DNA of 64,000 bases from contig NZ_JAASRN010000001.1 of assembly GCF_011761635.1 (NCBI RefSeq), positions 558,001 through 622,000 on the forward strand. Reading direction: 5' to 3'. This DNA is from Thermonema lapsum. GTDB lineage: Bacteria > Bacteroidota > Bacteroidia > Cytophagales > Thermonemataceae. The position numbers and the translations under genes are program-made. Shown here in pieces: positions 19,101-28,038 of this stretch (the stretch's first letter is position 1; the number at the start of each line of letters is the position of its first letter). The notes beneath the pieces are model-generated. The model worked only from the letters and a program-made list of their open reading frames with translations, was not told the origin of the DNA and made no database searches.

Positions 19101-19522
19101 CACGCGGCACACTTCGCTACCCCTTGCCCGAGCTACCTCCGGGCGAGCATACTCTACGCCTCTTGGCTTGGGATACTTACATGAATCCTGCCGAAGCCAA
19201 CACCCGCTTCGTGGTAGGCGACAAACAAAGTATACACATTCATGCGGTAGAAACCTACCCCAATCCCTTCAGCGAGTCAGTCAGCTGGGTAGTAGCTCAT
19301 GATGCTGCCGGTGAGCCGCTGTATGCTCAAATAGAGCTTGTCAACAGTATGGGACAAAAAGTAGCTACCCTCGCTGATTATCACCCCAGAGCCCCCCAAC
19401 GCTGGCGATTAGGTCCCGTGAATTTATCAAATCTGCAAAATGGTTTGTATATTTACCGACTTAGCTTATATACCCCCAAAGGACAAAGCAGCTATTCAGC
19501 TAAAATCATAAAAAATGAGTAA
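16103..19522 (+). CDS. porU: Type IX secretion system sortase PorU (C25 peptidase-like)
   Basis: PorU removes the C-terminal sorting domain of type IX cargo at the cell surface and attaches the cargo to a lipopolysaccharide. This 1139-residue protein has a signal peptide ending SRAQ and an N-terminal domain. Its gingipain-type catalytic domain has His655 in NYSGHGSEFGW and Cys690 in TATCEFGRYD. At the end comes its own sorting-like domain (YPNPFSESVSW ... GLYIYRLSL). ATG 16103 gives the signal peptide; an ATG at 16058 is possible. The porV gene follows 63 bp downstream, which is the standard pairing. Confidence 0.95.
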   Translation: MTSQPIFSLLAILMLFLSMPHSRAQFASTSVLAQGEWFKIGIAGRGIYKLSYRQLKEAGLPIDQLDPRSLRLYAHSSGMLPQANSAPRPDDLQEIAIRVVGEADGRFDVDDYILFYGDGPSRIYYDPETTLLRYEQHLYDKLNFYFLTHSQGNGKRITETAEPSTGAQTLTSYDYFLHYEKDEQNILRNEFGAGSGREWYGEMFYITREYSWNFELPGLNSDLQLRVAAAGTATTNTSLEVRANGQSVASLALPPISGSKYDFKAKENISDFTIPASLLNNKLTLTLSYPNYGFKAYLNYIELRAQRASRLYADNDTLFLFNRQSTSSGNYRFAIEGAKSNAEVWDVSNAFEVKKMAASYQDGQLSFVFAGGTPRFFYVWQGSPFRSATSIQSIANQNLHALPTPELLIVSHENFLPAAEKLAEHHRQHDNMHVAVVPVQAVYNEFSGGKQDPTALRDFVRMLYERSPNTLRYLLLMGDASYDYRHLLKNTNMQSMVPTYESRQSLHPVYSFSSDDYFGFLESHEGEWKEDFLFNLGNEHTLEIGIGRIPCYTLAEAEAAVEKIIAYATQSRFLGDWRQQFVLVGDDGDNNQHQRDADQLASYIESNHPAYLARRLLLDAFEQQSTPSGEVSPQARQELHSLLQRGCLLLNYSGHGSEFGWTQEGVLTYNDIRDRWNWQDHYPFLVTATCEFGRYDNPSLKSAAEEAMLRTQGGAIGLLTTTRPVYASTNFLLNQQLYQTLFADIDGEMPRLGDLVRITKNNSLAGVVNRNFCLLGDPALRLAYPSYQINITRINGIDYATALQNEVLSALEEVHIEGNITDKNGQPLAFDGELSVRFFDKPVRKETRGSQGNPKMSYYAYENLIFQGKASVVNGTFGFRFVVPKGIAYYEGNGKLSLYAADTARNIDAGGGTGDIRIGGTAATYPEDNTPPQIALYLNDSTFRSGDMVPALSVVVARFYDKHGINLTGSAQGQGIVLILDDSLTFTVSDYYVADRDNYTRGTLRYPLPELPPGEHTLRLLAWDTYMNPAEANTRFVVGDKQSIHIHAVETYPNPFSESVSWVVAHDAAGEPLYAQIELVNSMGQKVATLADYHPRAPQRWRLGPVNLSNLQNGLYIYRLSLYTPKGQSSYSAKIIKNE

Positions 19523-19585
19523 ACGACGTTTATTTGCTTATGCAACACAGTTTACACACAGGTGAAACAAAACAGGAAGAACCAG

Positions 19586-20776
19586 ATGAAAAAACTATGG
19601 ATTAGCTTTTTAATGACAGCAGGGAGCCTCTACATCAGCTATGGTCAAGGAAGCCCGGCACCCGTCATTACAGGGCAAGACACCACCAAACGCCCCATCA
19701 CTACTGCCGTTCCTTTTGTGAACATAGCCCCCGACGCCCGCTCGTCGGGCATGGGCGATGCCGGTGTAGCACTGCTCGATGCCGACGCCAACGCTGCTTA
19801 TTGGAACCCTGCGCGCATTGCTTTTGCAGAGAAAAAGGCGGAGGTGTCGCTCTCTTATTCGCCTTGGCTGCGCAAGCTGGTCAACGATATGTCGCTCACT
19901 TTCTTGTCGGGATACTACAAATGGGACGAACGCCAAGCGGTTGACTTGTCGCTCACTTATTTCGACTTAGGCGATATACAATTCACCGACCAAAACAACC
20001 AGTCTTTGGGAGACTACCGTCCACGCGAATTTGCCATACGGGCACACTATTCTGTGCTTTTGTCGGAGTATTTTTCCATGGCAGTGGGTGGTTTCTTCAT
20101 TCATTCGAACATAGCCGGTAATGTAAGTACTTCCCAAACAGCACAAGCCAAGCCCGGCAACAGCGCCGGCGCCGATGTGGCGGCTTTTTACCGCCGTCAA
20201 GGGCTGAATATAGCCAACCAAGAAGTAGATGTGGCTTTTGGTGTCAACATCAGCAACATAGGGGCTAAGATGTCTTATTCGGATAACAACGTAAAGGACT
20301 TCATCCCTACCAACTTACGCTTAGGTACTGCTGTGGCTTTGCACTTAGACCCCTACAACAAAATGACTTTCCTAATAGATGCCAACAAATTGCTGGTGCC
20401 TACCCCACCCCTGGTAGATAGACAAGGCAACATAGTAAAAGGAGAAGACCCCAGAAACCTGACGCTCCTGCAAGGCATCTTCCGTTCTTTTAGCGATGCT
20501 CCCAACGGCTTCCAAGAAGAAATGCAAGAATTTGTAGGCAACTTCGGTGTGGAGTATAGCTATCAAGATTTGTTTTTTGCCCGCGCTGGCTACGCCACTG
20601 AACACAAAAACAAAGGCGACCGAAAATATTTTTCTGTAGGCTTGGGGGCACGCTATCAGGTGTTTGGCATCGATGTTGCCTATCTGATTCCCACTCAGCG
20701 GAACCACCCCTTGGCGGAAACACTGCGTTTCACCCTACGCGTGGCGTTTGACAAGCAAAAAGGAAGTGGAGAGTAA
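19586..20776 (+). CDS. porV: Type IX secretion system outer membrane protein PorV
   Basis: The 396-residue FadL-type beta-barrel binds cargo leaving the type IX translocon and carries it to PorU. After the signal peptide (cleavage near SYGQ) comes the family signature FVNIAPDARSSGMGDAGVA and ANAAYWNPAR, then alternating barrel strands to the C-terminus. The frame opens at a GTG at 19562, but ATG 19586 starts a proper signal peptide. The partner porU is immediately upstream and a terminator follows, so this is the end of the unit. Confidence 0.95.
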   Translation: MKKLWISFLMTAGSLYISYGQGSPAPVITGQDTTKRPITTAVPFVNIAPDARSSGMGDAGVALLDADANAAYWNPARIAFAEKKAEVSLSYSPWLRKLVNDMSLTFLSGYYKWDERQAVDLSLTYFDLGDIQFTDQNNQSLGDYRPREFAIRAHYSVLLSEYFSMAVGGFFIHSNIAGNVSTSQTAQAKPGNSAGADVAAFYRRQGLNIANQEVDVAFGVNISNIGAKMSYSDNNVKDFIPTNLRLGTAVALHLDPYNKMTFLIDANKLLVPTPPLVDRQGNIVKGEDPRNLTLLQGIFRSFSDAPNGFQEEMQEFVGNFGVEYSYQDLFFARAGYATEHKNKGDRKYFSVGLGARYQVFGIDVAYLIPTQRNHPLAETLRFTLRVAFDKQKGSGE

Positions 20777-20794
20777 AAAAAAAACAAGATAACG

Positions 20795-20826
20795 AAAAAG
20801 GGTTGCCACAGCAGCCCTTTTTTATT
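20795..20826 (+). terminator. Terminator after porV
   Basis: AAAAAGGG-TTGC and GCAG-CCCTTTTTT pair around a short CACA loop with a T run. Confidence 0.75.
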
Positions 20827-20859
20827 TGGTAGCGAAATGCGGCTCAATTCAATGCGACC

Positions 20860-20900
20860 TGTCATCTCGAACGAAGCGTAAGCGCAGTGAGAGACCTCAA
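20860..20900. repeat. Half copy of the dispersed palindromic repeat
   Basis: TGTCATCTCGA followed by GAAGCGTAAGCGCAGTGAGAGACCTC matches the left half of the element at 14101..14192. The inverted right end is missing. It lies between porV and the convergent subtilase gene. Confidence 0.55.
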
Positions 20901-20971
20901 TCAAAGCAATACAAATAGCAGTTCTTACGAAGAGAGAAAAATAGCCATACGAAACGAAGCAAAAACAAGAA

Positions 20972-20993
20972 AACCGGGCTGCTTAGCCCGGCT
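20972..20993 (-). terminator. Terminator of the subtilase gene
   Basis: CCGGGCT and AGCCCGG pair around a four-base loop; on the minus strand the stem is followed by TTTTC. Confidence 0.65.
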
Positions 20994-21033
20994 CTCTTGT
21001 CCTTCAAAGAACAAAGCCTGCCTTACACTTTTG

Positions 21034-22713
21034 TTATTTCTTCTTCTTACTTTTCTTTTTACTCTTACCCCGACTCATTTCTTCTGCCAGCTGTATTGCC
21101 TTATAGGCATTTACAATACCATCTGATATACAAAGTTTATCGAAAGGAATCATTTCATCGAGGCTTCCGGGTTTGTTCACCTCTACCCCTTCATACTTCA
21201 CCACCGACTGCATGATGATGTCTTTCACCTGTTGGGCTGTCAGCTCCGGATAGTACGACATGATGAGCGCAGCGACTCCTGCCGCTGCCGGCGATGCCAT
21301 ACTGGTTCCCTGCAGGCTCTTGTATTCGTTATTGGGCACGGTCGAATAGATGGCTACACCCGGGGCAAACACATCTACAGTTTTGTTGCCATAGTTAGAG
21401 AAAGAAGCTACAAACTGTTTGGTGTCATTGGACCACGAAGAAGCCCCTACTTCCAACCATGCTTGGGCCTGCTGTTTTTCGTTGCGCTCATTGCCGAAAA
21501 ATTTGCTGGGAAAATTGGGTTCTACGTCTGTATTTTTCCCGTCGTTACCAGCGGCATGTACCAATAAAACACCTTTAGATTCGGCATAACGAATGGCTTC
21601 ATCGACCCACTCTTTGTGAGGCGAGTAGGCTTTACCAAAGCTCATATTGATAATATGAGCGCCGTTGTCCACAGCATAACGGATGCCAAGGGCTACGTCT
21701 TTGTCGCGCTCATCGCCGTCGGGTACTACCCGCACAGGCATAATCAGCACATTGTCAGCCACGCCATCCATGCCAATACCGTTTCCACGCACTGCGGCTA
21801 TGATGCCCGCCACATGCGTGCCGTGGGTGGCATCAGGACCTTTCACATCGTTGTTGCCGTAATAGCGGTCGTTGATGTCTTCGGGGTTATCGCCTACGAT
21901 GGCGCGGGGGTCGAAATCAGCATTATACCCATACTTTACGCGGCTTTCGAAATAGTCTTTATACTCTTCCAAATCCTCTTCTGAAAGCCCACGAATCTGG
22001 GTTATATACAAATACACTCCCTTTTCTTCGGAGAGCTCTCCTTCTTCAAGCTGATTGAGCACCTCAGGGGTCAACTCTGCTACTTTCAGACGCTTCTTCA
22101 GTCTTTTACAAGCTTCGCTAAAAGGCTCATAAATACTCATAAAACGGCGATATCCCTCCTCTGCCTCTGCATAGGCTTCCTTATAGGCTTGCTTTATTTT
22201 TAAATAATCGTCGTAATCTTTTTTGTCTTTCCCCTTTAATGTGGCGGGGTCAATATCTTTAAAACGCTTGCTATAAGCAGCATACAGGCGGGTAAGCTCA
22301 TAAGTATCTTGGTGCACGTTTTCACCGTTTTTGCCACCAATGAAATTCCAGCCGTGCACATCGTCTATATAACCATTTTTATCGTCGTCGATGCCATTAC
22401 CGGGGATTTCATCTTCGTTGGTCCATATGTGCCCTTGCAAGTCTTCATGCTCTATGTCCACACCCGAGTCGATAACCGCAACAATGACCGTACGTCCTTT
22501 CTTTCCTTTTAACAGCTCGGCATAAGCGCGCTCTACACTCATCCCCTTCACATTGTCTTGAGCATTATCTAAGTTAAACCAGTTTCTGGGAGGCTCATCT
22601 TGCTTTATCTGAACCGCTGCTTTCATAGGCGGATACGCCGATTGTGCTTGGGCAGAGGCTGCCAGCAACAAACTTAGCCCAAGCATGCTTACACTTCTTT
22701 TAACCATTGGCAT
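21034..22713 (-). CDS. Exported subtilisin-like serine protease with a large insertion
   Basis: The 559-residue S8 peptidase has a signal peptide (cleavage near AQAQ) and the full triad: Asp82 in AVIDSGVD, His297 in HGTHVAG and Ser471 in GTSMASP. The oxyanion Asn is in AAGND (390). The spacing from Asp to His is about 215 residues, against about 30 in subtilisin. The insertion (about 130-270) is helical and charged, with a Ca-type DDDKNGYIDD loop before it. The C-terminus ends in a Lys/Ser-rich tail and has no type IX sorting motif, so it is probably periplasmic. The start could also be the second ATG at 22707. Confidence 0.93.
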   Translation of the reverse strand: MPMVKRSVSMLGLSLLLAASAQAQSAYPPMKAAVQIKQDEPPRNWFNLDNAQDNVKGMSVERAYAELLKGKKGRTVIVAVIDSGVDIEHEDLQGHIWTNEDEIPGNGIDDDKNGYIDDVHGWNFIGGKNGENVHQDTYELTRLYAAYSKRFKDIDPATLKGKDKKDYDDYLKIKQAYKEAYAEAEEGYRRFMSIYEPFSEACKRLKKRLKVAELTPEVLNQLEEGELSEEKGVYLYITQIRGLSEEDLEEYKDYFESRVKYGYNADFDPRAIVGDNPEDINDRYYGNNDVKGPDATHGTHVAGIIAAVRGNGIGMDGVADNVLIMPVRVVPDGDERDKDVALGIRYAVDNGAHIINMSFGKAYSPHKEWVDEAIRYAESKGVLLVHAAGNDGKNTDVEPNFPSKFFGNERNEKQQAQAWLEVGASSWSNDTKQFVASFSNYGNKTVDVFAPGVAIYSTVPNNEYKSLQGTSMASPAAAGVAALIMSYYPELTAQQVKDIIMQSVVKYEGVEVNKPGSLDEMIPFDKLCISDGIVNAYKAIQLAEEMSRGKSKKKSKKKK

Positions 22714-22958
22714 TTTTTCTTTATTTTTTTACACCTGTCAAAGATAAAGATTTATTAACACAAAGAAAGCAGCTCGGTGATAAAACTTTTATAGCAGCGC
22801 TTCTACAACATTTCTTTGGTCGAGCAAAAAGAAGCTTTGGTAAGTAAATTTTTCACATTTATAGAACTGCTCTTTTTTTGAAAAAAAAGTAGCATATATT
22901 TATGCTCGCATAAAGCTACAACTTTTATTTCAATATTTTTTTCTAAAAACGCATTTAT

Positions 22959-24800
22959 ATGAAACAATACAGCAAACTACGACAAACCTATAAAATAGCC
23001 CTTTGGGTGGTTGCCGGTCTGGTTGTACTGGCAGAAGTCATCGTGCAAATTACTGTGAACGATTTGGAGAACACCCTCATTTCACAGGGCATAAAACCCG
23101 ACCAGCAGCTTTATCCCCTGCGGTTCTCCACCTATGGGGTAGGCGCCATGATTTTGGCAGTATTGCCCTTTTTGGCATATGCCTTTTTCCGTCCGGTAGT
23201 AAGTACGTTGGAAAGTCAGGTAGAAGAGATTGAAACTCAAAATAGGCGCTTGAAAGAAACCGAAGAACAGATACGCACCGCCCTTCAAAAACAACTCGAA
23301 ACTACTGAGCAATTGCTGTTGGCACGCCAAGAAATGGAAGAAAAGAACCGCAAGCTGCAGGAGTCGGAACAGCAGCTGCTGCAACTGATGAGCGAGCAGC
23401 TGGCAGTCAGCGAGGAGCTGTATCATACTCAGCGCCAATTAAAAGAAGCTTTTGGAATTGCCAACTTAGGAGCATGGAGCTTTGAAGCAAAGGGCGAGGA
23501 GGCATACTTTACGCTTACCGATGAGTACTACCGTCTGGTGGGTACAAGTGCAGAAGTAGAAGGCGGTTACCGCCTCACCTTCATGCAGTGGATGCAGCGC
23601 TTTGTGCTCCCCGAAGACCATCCTCATGTGCTTGAAAAACTTTCTATAGCACTCACTTCCGATGAATATGAAGACACCGTAGAGTTTCGCATCCGCCGTG
23701 CCGACACAGGCGAAGTGCGCTACACCCGAACTACTGCTCACGCCAAACGCAACCAGCAAATAGGGGTCATCAAAGGGTGGGGCGTCATCCAAGACATCAC
23801 AAATGACTATCTCTACACCCAACGCCTTAAAGAAAGCGAAGAACAGATGCGAGAACTGCTGGCAGAAACGCTCGAAAAAAGTGAGCAGCTAATGCTCACC
23901 AAAGAAGAGCTGGAACGTGCCTTAAAAGCCGAACAGGAAAGCAAACAAAAACTCGAACAATTAGTAAAACAGCTGCAAGAAACCCAAACCAAGCTGATTC
24001 AATCCGAAAAGATGGCTTCGCTGGGGGTACTCACCGCCGGCATTGCGCATGAAATTAACAACCCTATCAATTTTGTTTACAACGGCATCGATACCCTACG
24101 CATGCTACTGCAAGACCTGTTCGAAGTGGTAAATGCCTACGAAGCTTTGCACCCTGTAAAAGAGCACTACGAGCAATTGCTCGCTCAGCTTCAAAAGGTG
24201 GAGCGTCTAAGAGAAGAAATAGAGTTCGAAGAACTAAAAGAAGATATTCAAGCATTGGTGAGCGACATAGCCAAAGGCGCCACCCGTACTATGGAAATAG
24301 TGAAAGGATTGCGCACCTTCTCTCGCCTCGATGAAGAAGAGCGCAAAATGGCTAATATACACGAAGGCATCGACGCCACACTCATTTTGCTGCAAAACAA
24401 ATACAAGAACCGTATCGAAATCAAGAAATATTATGACCCTAACTTAAAGCCTTTTGCTCATTACCCCGGGCAGCTGAACCAAGTGTTCATGAATCTGCTG
24501 AGCAATGCCATACAAGCCATCCCGGAAGACCGAACCGATGGTAAAATAGAAATATTCACCGAAGATTTGCAGGAAAACGTGGTTATCCGCGTGAAAGACA
24601 ACGGTACGGGCATCCCCGAAGACAAACTGCCGCGAATCTTTGAGCCTTTTTTCACTACTAAACCCGTAGGTGTGGGCACCGGCTTGGGCTTGGCTATTGT
24701 GCATTCTATCATAGACAAACATGGCGGACAAATAGAAGTACACAGCGAAGTGGGCAAAGGAACCGAGTTTGTTATTACGCTACCCAAACAAGAATTGTAA
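22959..24800 (+). CDS. Membrane sensor histidine kinase with PAS domain
   Basis: The 613-residue kinase has two membrane segments (about 13-32 and 55-75) around a short extracytoplasmic loop, a long coiled coil and a PAS domain (about 165-285). A second coiled coil with near-repeat phrases, an H-box with His364 in GIAHEINNP, and a HATPase domain follow (FMNLLSNAIQAI, DNGTGIP, GTGLGLAI). The helix before the H-box and the H-box itself are of the HisKA type with a large insertion after it. The response regulator 128 bp downstream is the likely partner. The short extracellular loop suggests membrane or cytoplasmic sensing. Confidence 0.92.
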   Translation: MKQYSKLRQTYKIALWVVAGLVVLAEVIVQITVNDLENTLISQGIKPDQQLYPLRFSTYGVGAMILAVLPFLAYAFFRPVVSTLESQVEEIETQNRRLKETEEQIRTALQKQLETTEQLLLARQEMEEKNRKLQESEQQLLQLMSEQLAVSEELYHTQRQLKEAFGIANLGAWSFEAKGEEAYFTLTDEYYRLVGTSAEVEGGYRLTFMQWMQRFVLPEDHPHVLEKLSIALTSDEYEDTVEFRIRRADTGEVRYTRTTAHAKRNQQIGVIKGWGVIQDITNDYLYTQRLKESEEQMRELLAETLEKSEQLMLTKEELERALKAEQESKQKLEQLVKQLQETQTKLIQSEKMASLGVLTAGIAHEINNPINFVYNGIDTLRMLLQDLFEVVNAYEALHPVKEHYEQLLAQLQKVERLREEIEFEELKEDIQALVSDIAKGATRTMEIVKGLRTFSRLDEEERKMANIHEGIDATLILLQNKYKNRIEIKKYYDPNLKPFAHYPGQLNQVFMNLLSNAIQAIPEDRTDGKIEIFTEDLQENVVIRVKDNGTGIPEDKLPRIFEPFFTTKPVGVGTGLGLAIVHSIIDKHGGQIEVHSEVGKGTEFVITLPKQEL

Positions 24801-24928
24801 CAAGCAAACGAGCACAACCGCATGAAAACACTCATTCAACATGAATAAGTCGAGAAGGCACACCTCCAGCTCACCTTTCACAACATCCTTTTCTGCAAGC
24901 TTTTTGAATGAAGAAAAAAGTATAACCT

Positions 24929-26185
24929 ATGCAAGAAGAAAACAACAAACACAAAGACATTCACATTTTGTATGTGGATGATGAAGAGAGTAACCTGCGC
25001 ATATTCAAAACAGCCTTCAAACGCAAATATACGATACATACCGCCACTTCAGCGCAAGAGGCTATCGATATCCTCAAAGAATACCCCATCCACATACTCA
25101 TTACTGATTACAAAATGCCGCAGATGTCTGGGGTGGAACTGCTCGAATACACCGTAGAGCGCTACCCCAACCTGATTCGTATGATACTCACCGGCTTTGC
25201 CGACATAGAAGCCATCGTGCGGGCAGTCAATAAAAGTGGTATTTATCAATACATCACCAAGCCTTGGGACCGCGGCGAACTGGAAATGATTATTGAAAAA
25301 GCCATTGAAACGCTCAGTCTCAAAGAAGAGCGCGAACGACTCATCGAAGAGCTGCGCCAGTTGAATGCCTCGCTTGAAGAAAAAGTGCGTGAACGCACTG
25401 CCGAAGTAGAAAACCTACTCGAAAAAGTACAAAGCAGTATCCGTTATGCGCAACGGATACAAAAAGCCATGCTTCCCTCAACAGAAGAGCTTCGGGAAAT
25501 CATTGGTGAACATGTTCTTTTTTACCGTCCTCGTGACATCGTATCGGGCGACTTCTACTGGGTAGCGCACAAAACCGAAAAGGGAGAGGATAAAATCATT
25601 TTGGTTGTAGGCGACTGCACAGGACACGGCGTACCCGGTGCTATGATGAGCATGGTGTGCATCAACCTGATTGCTCAAGCTGTCCATGACCGTGAAATTC
25701 ACTCGCCTGCCGCAATACTCTCGTTTGTAAACCAAGGCATCATAGAAAGACTGCGACAGGAAGAAAATGTATCTCGTGACGGAATGGATGGCGTAGTACT
25801 GTGTATTGACCGCAAAGCGAAAAAAGTAAAATTGGCAGGCGGCAACTTGGGAGCGCTTATCATCCGCCAAGAAGAAGTTGAAATACTCAGAGGCGACCAG
25901 CAGACTATAGGAGGGTACGAGCAAGAAGACACCCTTTTTAAGGAAATTATCTTGCCCTATGAACCCATGCATATTTACCTTTATACCGATGGCTTTCAAG
26001 ACCAATTTGGAGGCGAAAGAGGAAAGCGTTTTTATAGCAGAAACCTCGTATCGCTTATTCAGGAAATCCATAACCTGCCCTTCGACACCCAAAAAGCTCG
26101 CTTAACCGACACCTTCGAGCAATGGAAAGGGGCTTACCAACAGACAGACGACGTGACTGTGCTCGGCTTTCGATTTGAGCCATAA
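24929..26185 (+). CDS. Response regulator with SpoIIE-type PP2C phosphatase output
   Basis: The 418-residue protein has a receiver domain (1-125; DDEE at the start, phosphoacceptor Asp60 in LITDYKMP, Lys111 in TKPWD) and a coiled-coil linker (about 130-180). The C-terminal SpoIIE phosphatase domain has metal ligands Asp208 in SGDFYW and Asp229 in GDCTGHGVPG. Such proteins dephosphorylate a serine on an anti-sigma-antagonist or similar target when phosphorylated by a kinase. The histidine kinase immediately upstream is the natural partner. No anti-sigma factor genes are nearby, so the target is elsewhere. Confidence 0.93.
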   Translation: MQEENNKHKDIHILYVDDEESNLRIFKTAFKRKYTIHTATSAQEAIDILKEYPIHILITDYKMPQMSGVELLEYTVERYPNLIRMILTGFADIEAIVRAVNKSGIYQYITKPWDRGELEMIIEKAIETLSLKEERERLIEELRQLNASLEEKVRERTAEVENLLEKVQSSIRYAQRIQKAMLPSTEELREIIGEHVLFYRPRDIVSGDFYWVAHKTEKGEDKIILVVGDCTGHGVPGAMMSMVCINLIAQAVHDREIHSPAAILSFVNQGIIERLRQEENVSRDGMDGVVLCIDRKAKKVKLAGGNLGALIIRQEEVEILRGDQQTIGGYEQEDTLFKEIILPYEPMHIYLYTDGFQDQFGGERGKRFYSRNLVSLIQEIHNLPFDTQKARLTDTFEQWKGAYQQTDDVTVLGFRFEP

Positions 26186-26296
26186 AACGCAAGGCTACAA
26201 CAGAATGACAGCCCCGCAAAAACGCCTTTTGCACAAAGCACCCTCTTTTTCATATGGAATCCCCTATCTTTGTATTCGCTAAGAAAAAAACAAGCG

Positions 26297-27259
26297 ATGG
26301 CAAAGATAGGAAGCGACATAGAACAAGCACGCAATTACTTGGCATCGGGCAGGGTGGTAGCCATTCCTACCGAAACCGTTTATGGATTGGCTGCCAATGC
26401 CCTGAATGCCGAAGCAGTAGCACAGATATTCGCCATAAAGCAGCGCCCTCATTTCGACCCGCTCATTATACACACCGACCGAATGGAAAAGGCATTCCAG
26501 TGGGTTGAACATATCCCGGAAACGCTAAAAAAGCTGGCAGAGGCTTTTTGGCCCGGTCCGTTGACGCTTGTCCTCCCCAAAAAAGCCCTTATCCCAGATA
26601 TCGTTACTGCCGGTTTGCCTACTGTGGGCGTACGGGTGCCAGACCACCCGCTCACGCGCCAACTCTTAGCATCGCTCGATTTTCCTTTGGCAGCTCCCAG
26701 TGCCAACCCTTTCGGTTATGTAAGCCCTACCACTGCCCAGCATGTAAATGCCCAACTGGGCGAGCAAATCCCCTACATCCTGGATGGGGGCAGCTGTCGT
26801 GTAGGCATTGAGTCTACTATTGTAGGCTGGCACCATGAGGCTCAGCAGCCCATCATCTTACGCTTGGGGGGCATTTCTCTTGAAGACATCGAAGCGGTCG
26901 CCGGCAAGGTGATGCTGCAAACCCACTCTTCTTCCAATCCCAAAGCACCGGGCATGTTGTCGGCACACTACGCCCCACGAAAGAAAGTGTTTCTCTCACT
27001 TACAGAAGCCTTGCAACACCATTCCCCTCAAGATTTGGGTGCCATCGTTTTCCGGGAGCCAATACCGCAAATCCCCATGAAGCACCAACTCATTCTATCG
27101 TCTAAGGGTAGCTACCTCGAAGCAGCTCATAGGTTGTTCGCTGCCCTACGCGACATAGAGCAACTACCAGTGCAGGCAGTGGTCACTCCTCTTCTGCCCG
27201 AAGAACAATTAGGACGAGCTATCAATGACCGTCTGCGCCGGGCAGCAGCTTCGGCGTAG
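26297..27259 (+). CDS. tsaC: L-threonylcarbamoyladenylate synthase (Sua5/YrdC)
   Basis: This makes threonylcarbamoyl-AMP from threonine, bicarbonate and ATP, the first step of the t6A37 modification of ANN-decoding tRNAs. The 320-residue protein is the long Sua5 form. It has a YrdC domain (about 10-205, with PTETVYGLA, the KQRP motif and SAPSANPFG) and a C-terminal Sua5 domain (about 225-320) joined by a linker with the APGMLSAHYAP motif. ATG 26297 is preferred over an upstream TTG. A tRNA methyltransferase gene follows, so two tRNA modification genes are adjacent. Confidence 0.94.
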   Translation: MAKIGSDIEQARNYLASGRVVAIPTETVYGLAANALNAEAVAQIFAIKQRPHFDPLIIHTDRMEKAFQWVEHIPETLKKLAEAFWPGPLTLVLPKKALIPDIVTAGLPTVGVRVPDHPLTRQLLASLDFPLAAPSANPFGYVSPTTAQHVNAQLGEQIPYILDGGSCRVGIESTIVGWHHEAQQPIILRLGGISLEDIEAVAGKVMLQTHSSSNPKAPGMLSAHYAPRKKVFLSLTEALQHHSPQDLGAIVFREPIPQIPMKHQLILSSKGSYLEAAHRLFAALRDIEQLPVQAVVTPLLPEEQLGRAINDRLRRAAASA

Positions 27260-27357
27260 TTGTGCCCATGCTGATGATGCTGAGGATATGACTGCTGCAT
27301 TTCTTAATGGTCTAACAAAAAATATATCTATTTTTGCAGGCAAAAAACAGCATTGCA

Positions 27358-28029
27358 GTGGGAAAAAATAAATTAGCTCGTTTCAAAGAAAACGAAGAAA
27401 ATCCTTTGGTAATACAAGCCGGAAAACCTTTTTTTGAGTCTTGTAAAGGCAAATGGCGCAGCGATTTTTTTAAAAATGACAACCCTATATGCCTTGAGCT
27501 TGCCTGTGGACGAGGCGAATACTCGGTGGGCTTGGGGCGCTTGTTTCCCGACCGTAACTATATAGGCATCGACATCAAGGGGGCGCGCCTCTGGAAGGGT
27601 GCTTCTATTGCCCTACACGAAGGCTTGAAGAATGTAGCTTTCTTACGCACTTTCATTCATGACTTGGATAAGTTTTTTGCACCGGATGAAGTAGATGAAA
27701 TATGGCTCATACACCCAGACCCGCGCCCGCGCAAGCGTGATATACGGCGTCGGCTCACCAATCCCCGCTTCTTGGATATTTATCGCCGGATTATGAAAGC
27801 AGACGGGTGGGTAAAGTTAAAAACAGATAGCGCCCTGCTGTACGAATATACCCTTGAAGTGCTAAGCCAGTATCCTATTCGTGACCTTGAACATACCGAC
27901 GACCTGTATAACAGCCCTCTCTATGCAGAGCATTACGGCATATGCACCCGCTACGAAGAAGAGTTTACTGCACAAGGACACAAAATTCATTACCTCAAAT
28001 TTCGATTTAAACAGCAAACGACACAGTAA
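27358..28029 (+). CDS. trmB: tRNA (guanine-N7-)-methyltransferase
   Basis: TrmB methylates G46 of tRNA with S-adenosylmethionine. The 223-residue protein has the SAM motif LELACGRGEYSVGL, the YIGIDIKGARLW segment and the signature HPDPRPRKRDIRRRL near the active site. I choose GTG at 27358 because it gives the usual family N-terminus MGKNKLARF; the frame could extend to a TTG at 27334. It follows the Sua5 gene by 98 bp. Confidence 0.93.
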   Translation: MGKNKLARFKENEENPLVIQAGKPFFESCKGKWRSDFFKNDNPICLELACGRGEYSVGLGRLFPDRNYIGIDIKGARLWKGASIALHEGLKNVAFLRTFIHDLDKFFAPDEVDEIWLIHPDPRPRKRDIRRRLTNPRFLDIYRRIMKADGWVKLKTDSALLYEYTLEVLSQYPIRDLEHTDDLYNSPLYAEHYGICTRYEEEFTAQGHKIHYLKFRFKQQTTQ

Positions 28030-28038
28030 ATAAAACAG

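Noticed and set aside
21034-22713. Type IX secretion cargo status for the subtilase
   Set aside because: The C-terminus is a short Lys/Ser-rich tail with no PNP...G...Y/F-x sorting domain.
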